Shown: piece after piece, positions 44,061 through 52,044 of the stretch
How positions within the stretch are numbered: the first letter of the stretch is position 1
Layout of the letters: each line of letters starts with the position of its first letter
DNA from: Streptacidiphilus jiangxiensis
GTDB taxonomy: Bacteria; Actinomycetota; Actinomycetes; Streptomycetales; Streptomycetaceae
Reading direction: 5' to 3'
Length of the DNA: 64,000 nucleotides
NCBI RefSeq assembly: GCF_900109465.1
Contig: NZ_FOAZ01000008.1
Span: 186,001 to 250,000, forward strand
Notes under the pieces: generated by a model
The model's database searches: none
What the model was told of the DNA's origin: nothing
What the model saw: only the letters and a program-made list of their open reading frames with translations
Translations under genes and position numbers: made by a program

Positions 44061-45530
44061 ATGACGCACTCAACCATCCGGCGGGTCGGGGCGGCCGCTG
44101 TCGCGCTGACGGCCGCCGTCGGCGCGGCGATGGCGGTGCCCGCCGGCGCGGAGGCGGCCGCCGGCGCCAAGGGCCGGTTCTTCGTCGAGACGGGCTTCCC
44201 GCGCACCGTTCCCGTCCGCACCGGCGGGAACGGCGCGCAGTTCCGCGCCCTCTCGCTGCAGATCGTCTCCCCGGGCCACCGGGAGCTCGACGGCGTGCGG
44301 GTCGCCGTGGACGCCACCGGCGTCAAGGGGTTCGGCGAGCTCGCGCAGCCGGCCCACGGCTGCGTCTGGACCCGCTCCGACCACCTGCACGAGACCTGCA
44401 CCCTGGGGAACCTGCCCGGCGGCTTCGCGAACTTCCTGGTCGGCGTCCGTGCCACCACGGCGGCCAAGGCCGGGCAGAGCGGCCAGGTGGTCTTCAAGGT
44501 CACCAGCAGCAACGCCACCGAGGAGGTGTTCGGGAACGTCCCGGACCGGGTCGCCGTCACCGTCGCGGACGGTCCGGACATCGCGGTCCGCGACCTCGGC
44601 GCGACCTACCGGGTCAAGCCCGGCCGGAACGATGCGCTGCCGATCAGCATCACCAACGTGGGCAGCGGGGTCGCCACCGACCCGGTGGTCTTCGTCCGCG
44701 ACGAGTACGGGGCGATGACCCTGCTCGGGAACCACAGCAACTGCGTGTACGCCAGCGAGTCGGGCAAGCGGCTCGGCGCCTACTGCGACTTCCCGGGCGT
44801 CACGCTGCAGCCGGGGCAGACCATGTCCCTGTCCGACCCGTTCACGCTGGCCGTCCCCAAGGGCTCCCACGGGGACGAGGTCCAGTACGGCGCGGACCTC
44901 GCCGGTGCGGACTGGATCGGTGTGCCCGACGGCAAGCCCGGCACCGGCGCGCCGGTCACCCTGGTGCCGGGCGGCACGCCCGCCGGCGCCGCGTCGCCGC
45001 GCGTCGCCGCCGCGGGCGACATCGACCCGTACAACGGGCTGTACTACACCAACCTCGACACCGGCCTGACGGCCGACATCGCCGCGGTGACCTCCTCGGT
45101 CCGCACGGTCGTCGGCCGGTCGGCCGCGATCACGGTGGCCGTGAAGAACACCGGCACCGTGCCGTACAGCTCGAAGGTCCAGGTCGGAGGGGGCCTCACC
45201 GGCACCGTCGGCGCCTACCTGTACGTCCCGGCCGGTGTGACGGTGCTGAGCATGCCGAAGGGCTGCCACCCGGAGCAGTCGGGTCCCGACGCGGTCGGTG
45301 CGGAGCGGGCCGAGGCGGCGCCGCAGGCGCTCGGTTACGCCTGCGTCACCGCCGCGGCGCTGGCCCCCAGGCACACGGTGGCCTGGCGCTTCGTCGTCAA
45401 GGCGGCCAAGCCGGTCACCGCGGCGCCCTTCGAGGTGGTGACCCTCGGGCCGGAGAGCCCGGCGGCGAACCCCGCCGACGACCACCGCTGGGCCACCTTC
45501 ACCGCGAGCAAGCCGACCCGCCGCGCCTGA
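44061..45530 (+). CDS. Six-cysteine secreted protein B
   Basis: 489 residues from ATG 44061 (AGGGGGAG upstream). Signal peptide about 1-35. The module plan matches protein A: C101/C113, C228/C242 (in NHSNCVYA and YCDF) and C402/C428, with no other cysteines. The middle has PGTGAPVTLVPGG, which is near-identical in A. It ends at TASKPTRRA with no sortase motif or membrane helix, so it is released or held non-covalently. An LYYTNLDTG segment lies where A has INYDNNVG. Function unknown. Confidence 0.8.
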   Translation: MTHSTIRRVGAAAVALTAAVGAAMAVPAGAEAAAGAKGRFFVETGFPRTVPVRTGGNGAQFRALSLQIVSPGHRELDGVRVAVDATGVKGFGELAQPAHGCVWTRSDHLHETCTLGNLPGGFANFLVGVRATTAAKAGQSGQVVFKVTSSNATEEVFGNVPDRVAVTVADGPDIAVRDLGATYRVKPGRNDALPISITNVGSGVATDPVVFVRDEYGAMTLLGNHSNCVYASESGKRLGAYCDFPGVTLQPGQTMSLSDPFTLAVPKGSHGDEVQYGADLAGADWIGVPDGKPGTGAPVTLVPGGTPAGAASPRVAAAGDIDPYNGLYYTNLDTGLTADIAAVTSSVRTVVGRSAAITVAVKNTGTVPYSSKVQVGGGLTGTVGAYLYVPAGVTVLSMPKGCHPEQSGPDAVGAERAEAAPQALGYACVTAAALAPRHTVAWRFVVKAAKPVTAAPFEVVTLGPESPAANPADDHRWATFTASKPTRRA

Positions 45531-45586
45531 CCGCGCGTCGCGCAGCAGAGCTCACAGAAGACATCAGGAAAGAGATGGGGGAGAAC

Positions 45587-46981
45587 ATGAGAAGCATCCG
45601 CACGGGACGCAAGGCGGCCGTCGCAGCCGTCGTCGTCGCCACCGGCGCGCTGGGCCTCGGTGTCGCGGCCCCGGCCGCCACCGCCGCCACGCAGCCGACG
45701 ATCACCCTCGATCGGGTCGCCCCGCTCGCGCTCGCGCTGACCGGTGCCCAGAGCCCGCAGCTGAACTGGACGTTCCACCGCAACCTCGGCTTCCGCAACG
45801 TCGACGTCAAGGTCGACGCCCGAGGGCTGGCCAAGGTCGGCAAGGTCGCCTTCTCGGGCGAGTGCACCGCGCACGGCCTGGTGGCGGACTGCGCCGAGTA
45901 CTGGCCGGTCGACGGCACCGGCATGGGTGGGAACGCGCCGTTCACGGTGACCCCGTTCAAGGGCGTCAAGCTCGGCACCACCGGCGGCTACACCGTCAGC
46001 GGCAGCGCGCCGGGCCTCGTCGTCAAGGGCGGCTCCGGTGTCGTCACCGTCGGCGGCCCCGCGTACAACCTGGCCCCGCTCGGTCAGTTCAAGAACGAGA
46101 AGGTCGGCGCGGTGGTCAGCCAGCCGATCACCTTCGGCAACGTCGGCGACCGCCCGGCGAACGGCTCGGACGTGGCCCTGGTGCTGTCGCCCGGCCTGAG
46201 CTTCACCCAGCACTACAGCAACTGCCGTTACCGTTCGGACGTCCAGGGCGGCGTCCGGGTCGAGGACGCGGCCGTGTGCCACTTCCGCGACTGGATGCGG
46301 ATCGGCGAGAAGGTCACCTTCGCCCAGCCGGTGCGCACCAAGGTGACGCCGCGGGCGATGTGGACCTACCTGGACGTCCAGGCCGCCCCCGCGGGCAGCC
46401 CCTCGCTGGCCTGGGCGACCTCGTCGCAGCCCACCAGCCGCTGGACGCAGGGCCGCGGCCCGGCCCTCGGCCTCAAGCGGCTCGTCGTCGGCAAGGCCTC
46501 CTCGGTACCGGCCGGCACGGCCCAGTTGATGTCCGAGAACCAGGGCTACGGTGTCGAGTCCGTCACCGCCCGCAACGGTGCGGACTACGGAGTCACCGGC
46601 AGCAGCGCCAAGGCGGCCGCCGGTCACGACGTGACCATGAGCTTCTCGGTCACCAACCACGGCCCGGCCGTGCTCTACGACCGCAGCGGTGGCGAGGCCA
46701 CCCCGTACGTGAAGCTCACCGCCCCGGCCGGGACCACCGTCGTCGGCGGCCCGGAGTGCGGTCAGGGGACGGACAGCGCCTGGTACTGCTCGGCCGGGCT
46801 GAAGGCGATCCTCTCCTTCCCGGGCGACACCTACCACTTCACGGTCACCTTCCACGTGGACACGGTCGTGCCGCAGGCCCGCGGCCAGGTGCAGCTGGTC
46901 TGGGGCGGTGGCGCCCCGAGCACCACGCTGCCGTTCGACCCGAACCCGAAGAACAACACCGCTCCCCTGATCCTGAACTGA
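45587..46981 (+). CDS. Six-cysteine secreted protein C
   Basis: 464 residues from ATG 45587, chosen because GGGGGAG lies just upstream as in gene B; ATG 45575 would add four residues. Signal peptide about 1-34. Cysteines are C93/C102, C213/C231 (HYSNCRYR and VCHF) and C391/C401. The C-terminus FDPNPKNNTAPLILN is shared with protein D, and both lack any anchor. C and D also share FAQPV and LSPGLSF/LTPGMSF blocks, so they are closer to each other than to A and B. Function unknown. Confidence 0.8.
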   Translation: MRSIRTGRKAAVAAVVVATGALGLGVAAPAATAATQPTITLDRVAPLALALTGAQSPQLNWTFHRNLGFRNVDVKVDARGLAKVGKVAFSGECTAHGLVADCAEYWPVDGTGMGGNAPFTVTPFKGVKLGTTGGYTVSGSAPGLVVKGGSGVVTVGGPAYNLAPLGQFKNEKVGAVVSQPITFGNVGDRPANGSDVALVLSPGLSFTQHYSNCRYRSDVQGGVRVEDAAVCHFRDWMRIGEKVTFAQPVRTKVTPRAMWTYLDVQAAPAGSPSLAWATSSQPTSRWTQGRGPALGLKRLVVGKASSVPAGTAQLMSENQGYGVESVTARNGADYGVTGSSAKAAAGHDVTMSFSVTNHGPAVLYDRSGGEATPYVKLTAPAGTTVVGGPECGQGTDSAWYCSAGLKAILSFPGDTYHFTVTFHVDTVVPQARGQVQLVWGGGAPSTTLPFDPNPKNNTAPLILN

Positions 46982-46992
46982 CGTACGATCAC

Positions 46993-47022
46993 CCCGGCGG
47001 TTGTTGATCAACGGCCGCCGGG
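46993..47022 (+). terminator. Hairpin between secreted genes C and D
   Basis: CCCGGCGG and CCGCCGGG form an 8-bp stem around an inner GTTGATCAAC palindrome. It lies 12 bp after gene C and 21 bp before gene D, with no T-run. It may be a terminator or a leader stem. Confidence 0.5.
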
Positions 47023-47043
47023 TTCGATCGACAGGGGGTCCCC

Positions 47044-48420
47044 GTGAGGGGAATGAGAGTTATCGGTCGTGTCGCGGGAGCGGGCCTCGCCGCGGTGGTG
47101 GCCGCGACGGGCCTCGTGTCCGCCGCGCCCGCGGCGAACGCCGCAGGGCGGCCGGGGCCGGTGGTCCAGGGACCGCCCGTGGCGGTCGCGCTGAGTGCGA
47201 CGCAGGCGCCGTCGGCCTTCGTGGCGCCGCAGTTCCGCACCACCGCCTTCGCCACCTTCCACACCCCGGCCACCGTCACCATCGACGCGCGCGGGCTCGC
47301 CCAGGTGGCGCAGGTGCGTTTCGGGGCCGGCTGCGTGGCCAAGGGCCTGGTCGCCACCTGCGCCGACACCTTGGACGGCGACGGGGCGTCCGACGGCCGG
47401 ATCCTCAGTCGCACCGGCTTCACGGCGTCCATCCGGGCAGGCGTCAAGCCCGGCGCGCACGGCAGCTACGTCATCCGGGCCACCAGCCCGCTGTGGCACG
47501 GCAGCGTGACCCAGGACGGCCAGGTGCAGATCGGTGCGCCGAAGCTGCTCCCGGCCCCGCTGGTGGACCACCAGGGCCTGACGGTCGGCTCGACCGTCTC
47601 CGAGCAGGTCTCCTTCACCAACCATGGTGACCGGCCCTCCGCCGGGGCGGAGGTCCTGCTCCAGCTCACGCCGGGCATGAGCTTCGCCCGGAGCTACCGC
47701 AACTGCGACTACGTCAGCCCGACCGGCTGGGACTTCAGCATGGCGCTGTGCCACTTCCCCGGCACGACCGTCGTGCCCGGTGAGACGGTGGCGTTCGCCC
47801 AGCCGGTCGCCTTCAAGGTCGGACGGACCGTCCGCGACGCCGGGCTCCGGGTCGTCACGCTGCCGGACGCCGACCCGAACTTCGCCCTCTGGGGTGGCAC
47901 CGTCCACCGCGGGACCGGCGCGCCGCTCGGTCTGAAGGTCGTGCGCCGCGGTCCGGTCACCCGCGTCACACCGAGCCACCTCCCCACCATCGGGAGCGCG
48001 TCCCTCCTCGGCACCATCGCCCACTTCTGGGCCCGCAACACCTCGGACCTGGGCCTCGCGGTCGGCGCGCTCCACGGCAAGCAGGGCGACGTCGTCACCG
48101 CGGACGTCGTGCTGTTCAACAACGGCCCGGCCGGCGTCTGGAACGACCCCCGGATCGGGTTCCGCTTCGTCGCCCCGCCCGGCACCTCGGTGACCTCCCC
48201 CGGCGGCAACTGCCACCTGGAGAACCCCGCCGTCGCGGGCACGTACGTCTGCGACAACGCCGCCGGCCTCCTCTTCGCGCCGAACGGCCGGGTCGACTGG
48301 CCGTTCCAGCTCCGGGTCGACCGGGTGCTCCCGGGCGCCACGGGCCGGGTGGAGCTCCTGAGCCACCTCCCGTACGACCCGAACCCGCGCAACGACAGCG
48401 CGCCGGTGGTCCTGAACTAG
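47044..48420 (+). CDS. Six-cysteine secreted protein D
   Basis: 458 residues from GTG 47044 (AGGGGG upstream); ATG 47053 is an alternative. Signal peptide about 1-34. Cysteines are C97/C106, C221/C236 (SYRNCDYV and LCHF) and C390/C403. The SNC motif of A-C has become RNC here. It ends YDPNPRNDSAPVVLN with no anchor. It is the last of four rightward genes with gaps of 56-130 bp. The set appears inserted between coaX and lysS, genes that are close in other streptomycetes. Confidence 0.8.
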   Translation: MRGMRVIGRVAGAGLAAVVAATGLVSAAPAANAAGRPGPVVQGPPVAVALSATQAPSAFVAPQFRTTAFATFHTPATVTIDARGLAQVAQVRFGAGCVAKGLVATCADTLDGDGASDGRILSRTGFTASIRAGVKPGAHGSYVIRATSPLWHGSVTQDGQVQIGAPKLLPAPLVDHQGLTVGSTVSEQVSFTNHGDRPSAGAEVLLQLTPGMSFARSYRNCDYVSPTGWDFSMALCHFPGTTVVPGETVAFAQPVAFKVGRTVRDAGLRVVTLPDADPNFALWGGTVHRGTGAPLGLKVVRRGPVTRVTPSHLPTIGSASLLGTIAHFWARNTSDLGLAVGALHGKQGDVVTADVVLFNNGPAGVWNDPRIGFRFVAPPGTSVTSPGGNCHLENPAVAGTYVCDNAAGLLFAPNGRVDWPFQLRVDRVLPGATGRVELLSHLPYDPNPRNDSAPVVLN

Positions 48421-48431
48421 CGCCCACCCCC

Positions 48432-48472
48432 GTGCCCCGCCACCCGTGCAGCTTTAACGGGTGGCGGGGCAC
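48432..48472 (+). terminator. Terminator hairpin after the secreted-protein cluster
   Basis: GTGCCCCGCCACCCG and CGGGTGGCGGGGCAC form a perfect 15-bp stem with an 11-nt loop (48447-48457). It closes gene D, 27 bp before lysS. Confidence 0.8.
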
Positions 48473-48486
48473 TGCCGTGCGATCGA

Positions 48487-48492
48487 TACCCT
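48487..48492 (+). promoter_or_regulatory. Possible -10 element (TACCCT) for lysS
   Basis: TACCCT ends 6 nt before GTG 48499. GGTGGGG before the start codon is too close to be a normal Shine-Dalgarno, so a leaderless message is possible. No -35 seen. Confidence 0.3.
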
Positions 48493-48498
48493 GGTGGG

Positions 48499-50028
48499 GT
48501 GAGCGATCAGCAGACCCCCGCAGCCCCGGCCGCAGCAGGCGCCGACGACCTTCCCGAGCAGATGCGCGTGCGGCGCGAGAAGCTGGAGCGGCTCAAGGCC
48601 GCCGGCGTCGACCCGTACCCCGTCGGGTTCCCGCGCACCAGCACGCTGGCCGACCTGCGGGCGGCGTACCCCGGCCTGGAGCCGGACACCGCCACGGGCG
48701 AGCGCGCCGGGGTGACCGGCCGCGTCATGCTGAGCCGTACCGGCGGCAAGCTCTGCTTCGCCACGCTGCGCGACGGCACCGGCGACCTGCAGGTCATGCT
48801 CTCGCTCGACAAGCTCGGCGAGGAGCGCCTCGCGCAGTGGAAGGCCGACATCGACCTCGGCGACCACGTGGGTGTCGAGGGCGAGGTGATCACCTCCCGC
48901 CGCGGCGAGCTGTCGATCATGGTCGACCGCTGGGAGCTCACCGCCAAGTGCCTGCGCCCGCTGCCGGAGAAGCACAAGGGTCTGGCCGACCCCGAGGCCC
49001 GCGTGCGTCAGCGCTACGTCGACCTCATCGTCAACCCCGAGGCCCGCGAGATGATGCAGCTGCGCGTCCGCGTGCTGCGCTCGCTGCGCGACACCTTCGA
49101 GCGCCGCGGCTTCCTCGAGGTCGAGACGCCGATGCTGCAGCCGATCCACGGCGGCGCCAACGCGCGTCCGTTCACCACGCACATCAACGCGTACGACATG
49201 ACGCTCTACCTGCGCATCGCCACCGAGCTCTACCTCAAGCGGCTCATGGTCGGCGGTGTGGAGAAGGTCTTCGAGATCAACCGGAACTTCCGCAACGAGG
49301 GCGCCGACGCGACCCACAACCCGGAGTTCACCGCGATCGAGTCCTACGAGGCCTACGGCGACTACGACACCCAGGCCGAGCTGACCCGCGACCTGATCCT
49401 GAACGCGGCCAAGGACGCGCTGGGCACCACCGTCATCAAGGGCGTGGACCAGCACGGCGAGGAGGTCGAGATCGACCTGGCCGAGCCGTGGGAGGAGGTC
49501 AGCGTCTACCCGGGCATCAGTGCCCACCTCGGCGTCGAGGTGACCCCGGAGACCTCCGTGGACGAGCTGCGCAAGCTCGCCGACGAGCACGGCGTGCCCT
49601 ACGAGAAGAAGTGGGGCCACGGTCAGCTGATCCTGGAGTTCGTCGAGCGCCTGCTGGAGCACAACGCGGTCAAGCCGACCTTCATCCGGGACTACCCGAC
49701 CGAGGTCTCCCCGCTGACCCGCAAGCACCGCTCCCTCGACGGCGTGGCCGAGAAGTGGGACCTGGTGATCTTCGGCAAGGAGATCGCCACCGCCTACTCC
49801 GAGCTGATCGACCCGGTCGACCAGCGCGAGCGGCTGACCCAGCAGTCCCTGCTGGCGGCCGGCGGCGACGTCGAGGCGATGCAGGTGGACGAGGACTTCC
49901 TGCGGGCCCTGGAGTACGGCATGCCGCCCACCGGCGGGATGGGCCTGGGCGTGGACCGACTGGTCATGCTGCTGACCAACAAGTCGATCCGGGAGACCCT
50001 CCTCTTCCCGCTCGTGAAGCCCGAGTAG
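48499..50028 (+). CDS. lysS: Lysyl-tRNA synthetase, class II
   Basis: 509 residues from GTG 48499. It charges lysine tRNA. The OB-fold anticodon domain is about 55-155. The class II core follows, with motif 1 around FLEVETPMLQPI, motif 2 FEINRNFRNEGADATHNPEFT and motif 3 GGMGLGVDRLVMLL near the end. The HGGANARPFTTH loop is typical. No membrane domain is fused, unlike LysX. It may also supply lysyl-tRNA to the MprF-like protein at 22501. Confidence 0.97.
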   Translation: MSDQQTPAAPAAAGADDLPEQMRVRREKLERLKAAGVDPYPVGFPRTSTLADLRAAYPGLEPDTATGERAGVTGRVMLSRTGGKLCFATLRDGTGDLQVMLSLDKLGEERLAQWKADIDLGDHVGVEGEVITSRRGELSIMVDRWELTAKCLRPLPEKHKGLADPEARVRQRYVDLIVNPEAREMMQLRVRVLRSLRDTFERRGFLEVETPMLQPIHGGANARPFTTHINAYDMTLYLRIATELYLKRLMVGGVEKVFEINRNFRNEGADATHNPEFTAIESYEAYGDYDTQAELTRDLILNAAKDALGTTVIKGVDQHGEEVEIDLAEPWEEVSVYPGISAHLGVEVTPETSVDELRKLADEHGVPYEKKWGHGQLILEFVERLLEHNAVKPTFIRDYPTEVSPLTRKHRSLDGVAEKWDLVIFGKEIATAYSELIDPVDQRERLTQQSLLAAGGDVEAMQVDEDFLRALEYGMPPTGGMGLGVDRLVMLLTNKSIRETLLFPLVKPE

Positions 50029-50038
50029 AGTCGAGCCC

Positions 50039-50185
50039 ATGCAGTACATCGAGGCTCTGACTCCGCCCGTGGTGATGGCGATCGCCTTCGGCTTCATGAT
50101 CCGCACGCTCTTCCGCAACCAGGGCGGTGCGAACGCGTCCAAGGAGGACGCCGTCGCCGAGGCCATCACGTCCGCCCAGGAGTAG
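50039..50185 (+). CDS. 48-residue single-helix membrane peptide
   Basis: Reads MQYIEALTPPVVMAIAFGFM and continues IRTLFRNQGG, ending EAITSAQE. One helix (about 9-24) with a basic exit (RTLFRN) and a charged C-terminal tail. It begins 10 bp after lysS, is followed by a strong hairpin, and shows normal codon use, so I regard it as real. Small peptides of this type sit after lysS in other streptomycetes. A Shine-Dalgarno GAG is weak; TAGAGT at 50026-50031 overlaps the lysS stop. Confidence 0.65.
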   Translation: MQYIEALTPPVVMAIAFGFMIRTLFRNQGGANASKEDAVAEAITSAQE

Positions 50186-50193
50186 CGCGACCG

Positions 50194-50228
50194 GTGAGGG
50201 GTGCGGGGCGACGCCCCGCACCCCTCAC
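50194..50228 (+). terminator. Terminator hairpin of the lysS unit
   Basis: GTGAGGGGTGCGGGG and CCCCGCACCCCTCAC form a perfect 15-bp stem with loop CGACG. A weak TGTTGTGG follows. Confidence 0.8.
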
Positions 50229-50269
50229 TGTTGTGGATTAATTCGGGCAAAAGTGATATTTGCCTTGTC

Positions 50270-50677
50270 ATGGTGCGCCCACTCGGTGAACTCGAGAACG
50301 ACGTCATGACCCGGCTCTGGCAGTGGAACCGGCTCGCCACCGTTCGCGAGGTTCTGGAGGATCTCCAGCGGGAACGTGAGATCGCATACACCACGGTGAT
50401 GACCGTGATGGACAAGCTGTTCCAGAAGGGCTGGCTACGCCGGGAACAAGAAGGCCGCGCCTATCGATATGCGCCGGTCTCCACCCGCGAGGCGTATACC
50501 GCGGCCTTGATGAACGACGCCTGGGAGACGAGTGACAACCCGGCGGCGGCCCTGGTGCACTTCTTCGGCATGATGTCGCCGGAGCAGCAGGAGGCGCTCG
50601 GCGACGCGCTGCGGATCTTCGCGCCTTCCATCTTCCCCGCCGATATCGATGCGCAGGAGGAAGGTGGAGCACGGTAG
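50270..50677 (+). CDS. BlaI/MecI-family transcriptional regulator
   Basis: 135 residues from ATG 50270. The winged-helix part is PLGELENDVMTRLWQWNR, then YTTVMTVMDKLFQKGWLRRE with the wing GRAYRYAPV. The C-terminal helices for dimerisation end FFGMMSPEQQEALG. Family members repress beta-lactamase or other genes and are cleaved when a BlaR1-type membrane protease senses the signal. No BlaR1/M56 gene is nearby, so the trigger must come from elsewhere. It is 9 bp from the acetyltransferase gene. The gap before it is relatively AT-rich. Confidence 0.88.
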   Translation: MVRPLGELENDVMTRLWQWNRLATVREVLEDLQREREIAYTTVMTVMDKLFQKGWLRREQEGRAYRYAPVSTREAYTAALMNDAWETSDNPAAALVHFFGMMSPEQQEALGDALRIFAPSIFPADIDAQEEGGAR

Positions 50678-50680
50678 CGT
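50675..50680 (+). promoter_or_regulatory. Possible -10 element (TAGCGT) before the acetyltransferase gene
   Basis: TAGCGT ends 6 nt before ATG 50687. The nearest Shine-Dalgarno-like AGGAGG (50656-50661) is 25 nt away and too far. It overlaps the stop of the BlaI-type gene. Confidence 0.3.
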
Positions 50681-50686
50681 CTGCCC

Positions 50687-51190
50687 ATGCAGGTCACCAT
50701 CCGCCGTGCGCGGACCGCCGATGTGTCTTCGATCCGACGCCTGGTGGACGGGTACGCCCGCGAACGGATCCTGCTCAACAAGCCGACGGTCACCCTCTAC
50801 GAGTCGCTCCAGGAGTTCTGGGTCGCGGAACGCGACGACAACGCGGAGGTCGTCGCCTGCGGCGCGCTGCACGTGATGTGGGAGGACCTCGCCGAGGTCC
50901 GCACGCTGGCGGTGGACCCTTCCTGTCGCGGAACCGGCATCGGCCACCTGCTGCTGCGGAAGCTGGTCGACACCGCCCGCTGGATCGGTGTGCGTCGTAT
51001 TTTCTGCCTGACGTTCGAAGTCGAGTTCTTCGGCAAACACGGCTTCCAGGAGATCGCCTCGACTCCGGTCGACGCCGGCGTGTACGACGAGCTCTTGCGC
51101 AGCTACGACGAAGGCGTCGCGGAGTTCCTGGATCTGGAACGCGTCAAGCCGAACACCCTCGGCAACACCCGGATGCTCCTGCATCTGTGA
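50687..51190 (+). CDS. GNAT N-acetyltransferase, amino-acid (glutamate) N-acetyltransferase-like
   Basis: 167 residues from ATG 50687. GNAT fold with the acetyl-CoA loop VDPSCRGTGIGHLLLRKLV (about 77-95), preceded by ACGALHVMWEDLAEVRTLAV. The sequence ends FEVEFFGKHGFQEI and a charged tail. This matches the short ArgA-type acetyltransferases of actinobacteria (mycobacterial Rv2747 type), which can make N-acetylglutamate for arginine synthesis. Other arginine genes are not present, so the substrate is tentative. Confidence 0.8.
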   Translation: MQVTIRRARTADVSSIRRLVDGYARERILLNKPTVTLYESLQEFWVAERDDNAEVVACGALHVMWEDLAEVRTLAVDPSCRGTGIGHLLLRKLVDTARWIGVRRIFCLTFEVEFFGKHGFQEIASTPVDAGVYDELLRSYDEGVAEFLDLERVKPNTLGNTRMLLHL

Positions 51191-51281
51191 GAGATGAGTT
51201 CTCCAAGGCCGGTTGAATTTTTCGCGGAAAGACGGTTTGCTTTCCTACGAGTAATCCAGGCTTTTGAGGAAAGGGACACCC

Positions 51282-51632
51282 GTGGCGCAGAAGGTCCAGG
51301 TCCTTCTTGTCGACGATCTCGAAGGCGGCGAGGCGGACGAGACGGTCACGTTCGCCCTCGACGGGGTTGCCTACGAGATCGACCTCACCACCGCGAATGC
51401 GGGCAAGCTGCGCGAGCTGCTGGCCCCCTACACCGACAAGGGCCGCAAGCAGAGCGGCCGCTCCGCCGGCGGCCGCGGCCGTGGCCGCACCGCCGCCGCG
51501 CCGCGTCCGGTCGGTGGCAACCCGGACACCGCCAAGATGCGGGCCTGGGCCAAGGAGCAGGGCTTCGAGGTCAACGAGCGGGGCCGCGTGCCCAGCAACA
51601 TCAAGGAAGCCTACGAGAAGGCGCACGGCTGA
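51282..51632 (+). CDS. lsr2: Lsr2 nucleoid-associated protein
   Basis: 116 residues from GTG 51282 (GAGGAAAGGG upstream). The N-terminal dimerisation domain is AQKVQVLLVDDLEGGEADETVTFALDG through NAGKLRELLAPY. A basic Gly/Arg linker follows (about 62-80) and then the DNA-binding domain with the AT-hook-like RGRVPSNIKEAYEKAHG. Lsr2 binds AT-rich DNA and silences acquired genes and specialised-metabolite clusters. Its 3' end overlaps the convergent SCO3374-type gene by 32 bp. Confidence 0.96.
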   Translation: MAQKVQVLLVDDLEGGEADETVTFALDGVAYEIDLTTANAGKLRELLAPYTDKGRKQSGRSAGGRGRGRTAAAPRPVGGNPDTAKMRAWAKEQGFEVNERGRVPSNIKEAYEKAHG

Positions 51633-52011
51633 GACCGCTCCTGGGGCTGAGCAGGAGCTGAAGCCGGGCGCAGGCGTCGGCGCAGGTGTCGAGCAGGCGG
51701 ACCACCGGTTCCGGTGAGGGCGTCCCGCCCGGCCGGAGCCGCAGTGCCCCGGCGGCAGTCCCGGCGGGCGTGTTCCGCAGGACGCCGTGCAGGTGCCCCC
51801 AGCCGAGCCAGTGGAGCAGCCCCGGCAGTTCCTCGCCCGCACCGGGCGGCAGGGGCAGCAGCAGGCGCCCGCCCAGCGTCCAGACGGCACCGGTCGGTCG
51901 GCCGCGCAGGTCCATCCGGGCCAGCGCGAGCAGGCCGGCGGTCAGTGGCACGTCGAGCAGGTCGCAGCTCCCCGGAGGGGGAGTGGCGGCCTGCTGTGCT
52001 GAGAAGGGCAC
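51601..52011 (-). CDS. SCO3374-family protein
   Basis: 136 residues from GTG 52011. I recognise it from the SCO3374 family next to lsr2 and clpC in streptomycetes: CDLLDVPLTAGLLALARM, then WTLGGRLLLPLPPGAGEELPGLLHWLGWG and a GALRLRPGGTPSPEPVVRLL segment. Members I recall carry about 40 more N-terminal residues, so this copy may be shortened; the upstream frame shows no such sequence. No Shine-Dalgarno is evident. A 9-bp palindrome lies just upstream (52021-52044). Function unknown. Confidence 0.6.
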   Translation of the reverse strand: MPFSAQQAATPPPGSCDLLDVPLTAGLLALARMDLRGRPTGAVWTLGGRLLLPLPPGAGEELPGLLHWLGWGHLHGVLRNTPAGTAAGALRLRPGGTPSPEPVVRLLDTCADACARLQLLLSPRSGLSRAPSRRLP

Positions 52012-52020
52012 GAATTCATC

Positions 52021-52044
52021 AACCGGAAGTCTCTGCTTCCGGTT
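52021..52044. promoter_or_regulatory. Palindrome upstream of the SCO3374-type gene
   Basis: AACCGGAAG and CTTCCGGTT are exact inverted repeats around a 6-nt TCTCTG spacer, 10 bp before the GTG start on the minus strand. It could be an operator or an mRNA stem. Confidence 0.4.

Noticed and set aside
42239-48420. Chaplin, rodlin or spore-coat identity for the four secreted proteins
   Set aside because: Chaplin domains are about 40-60 residues with two cysteines; these proteins are over 450 residues with six cysteines and a different layout.
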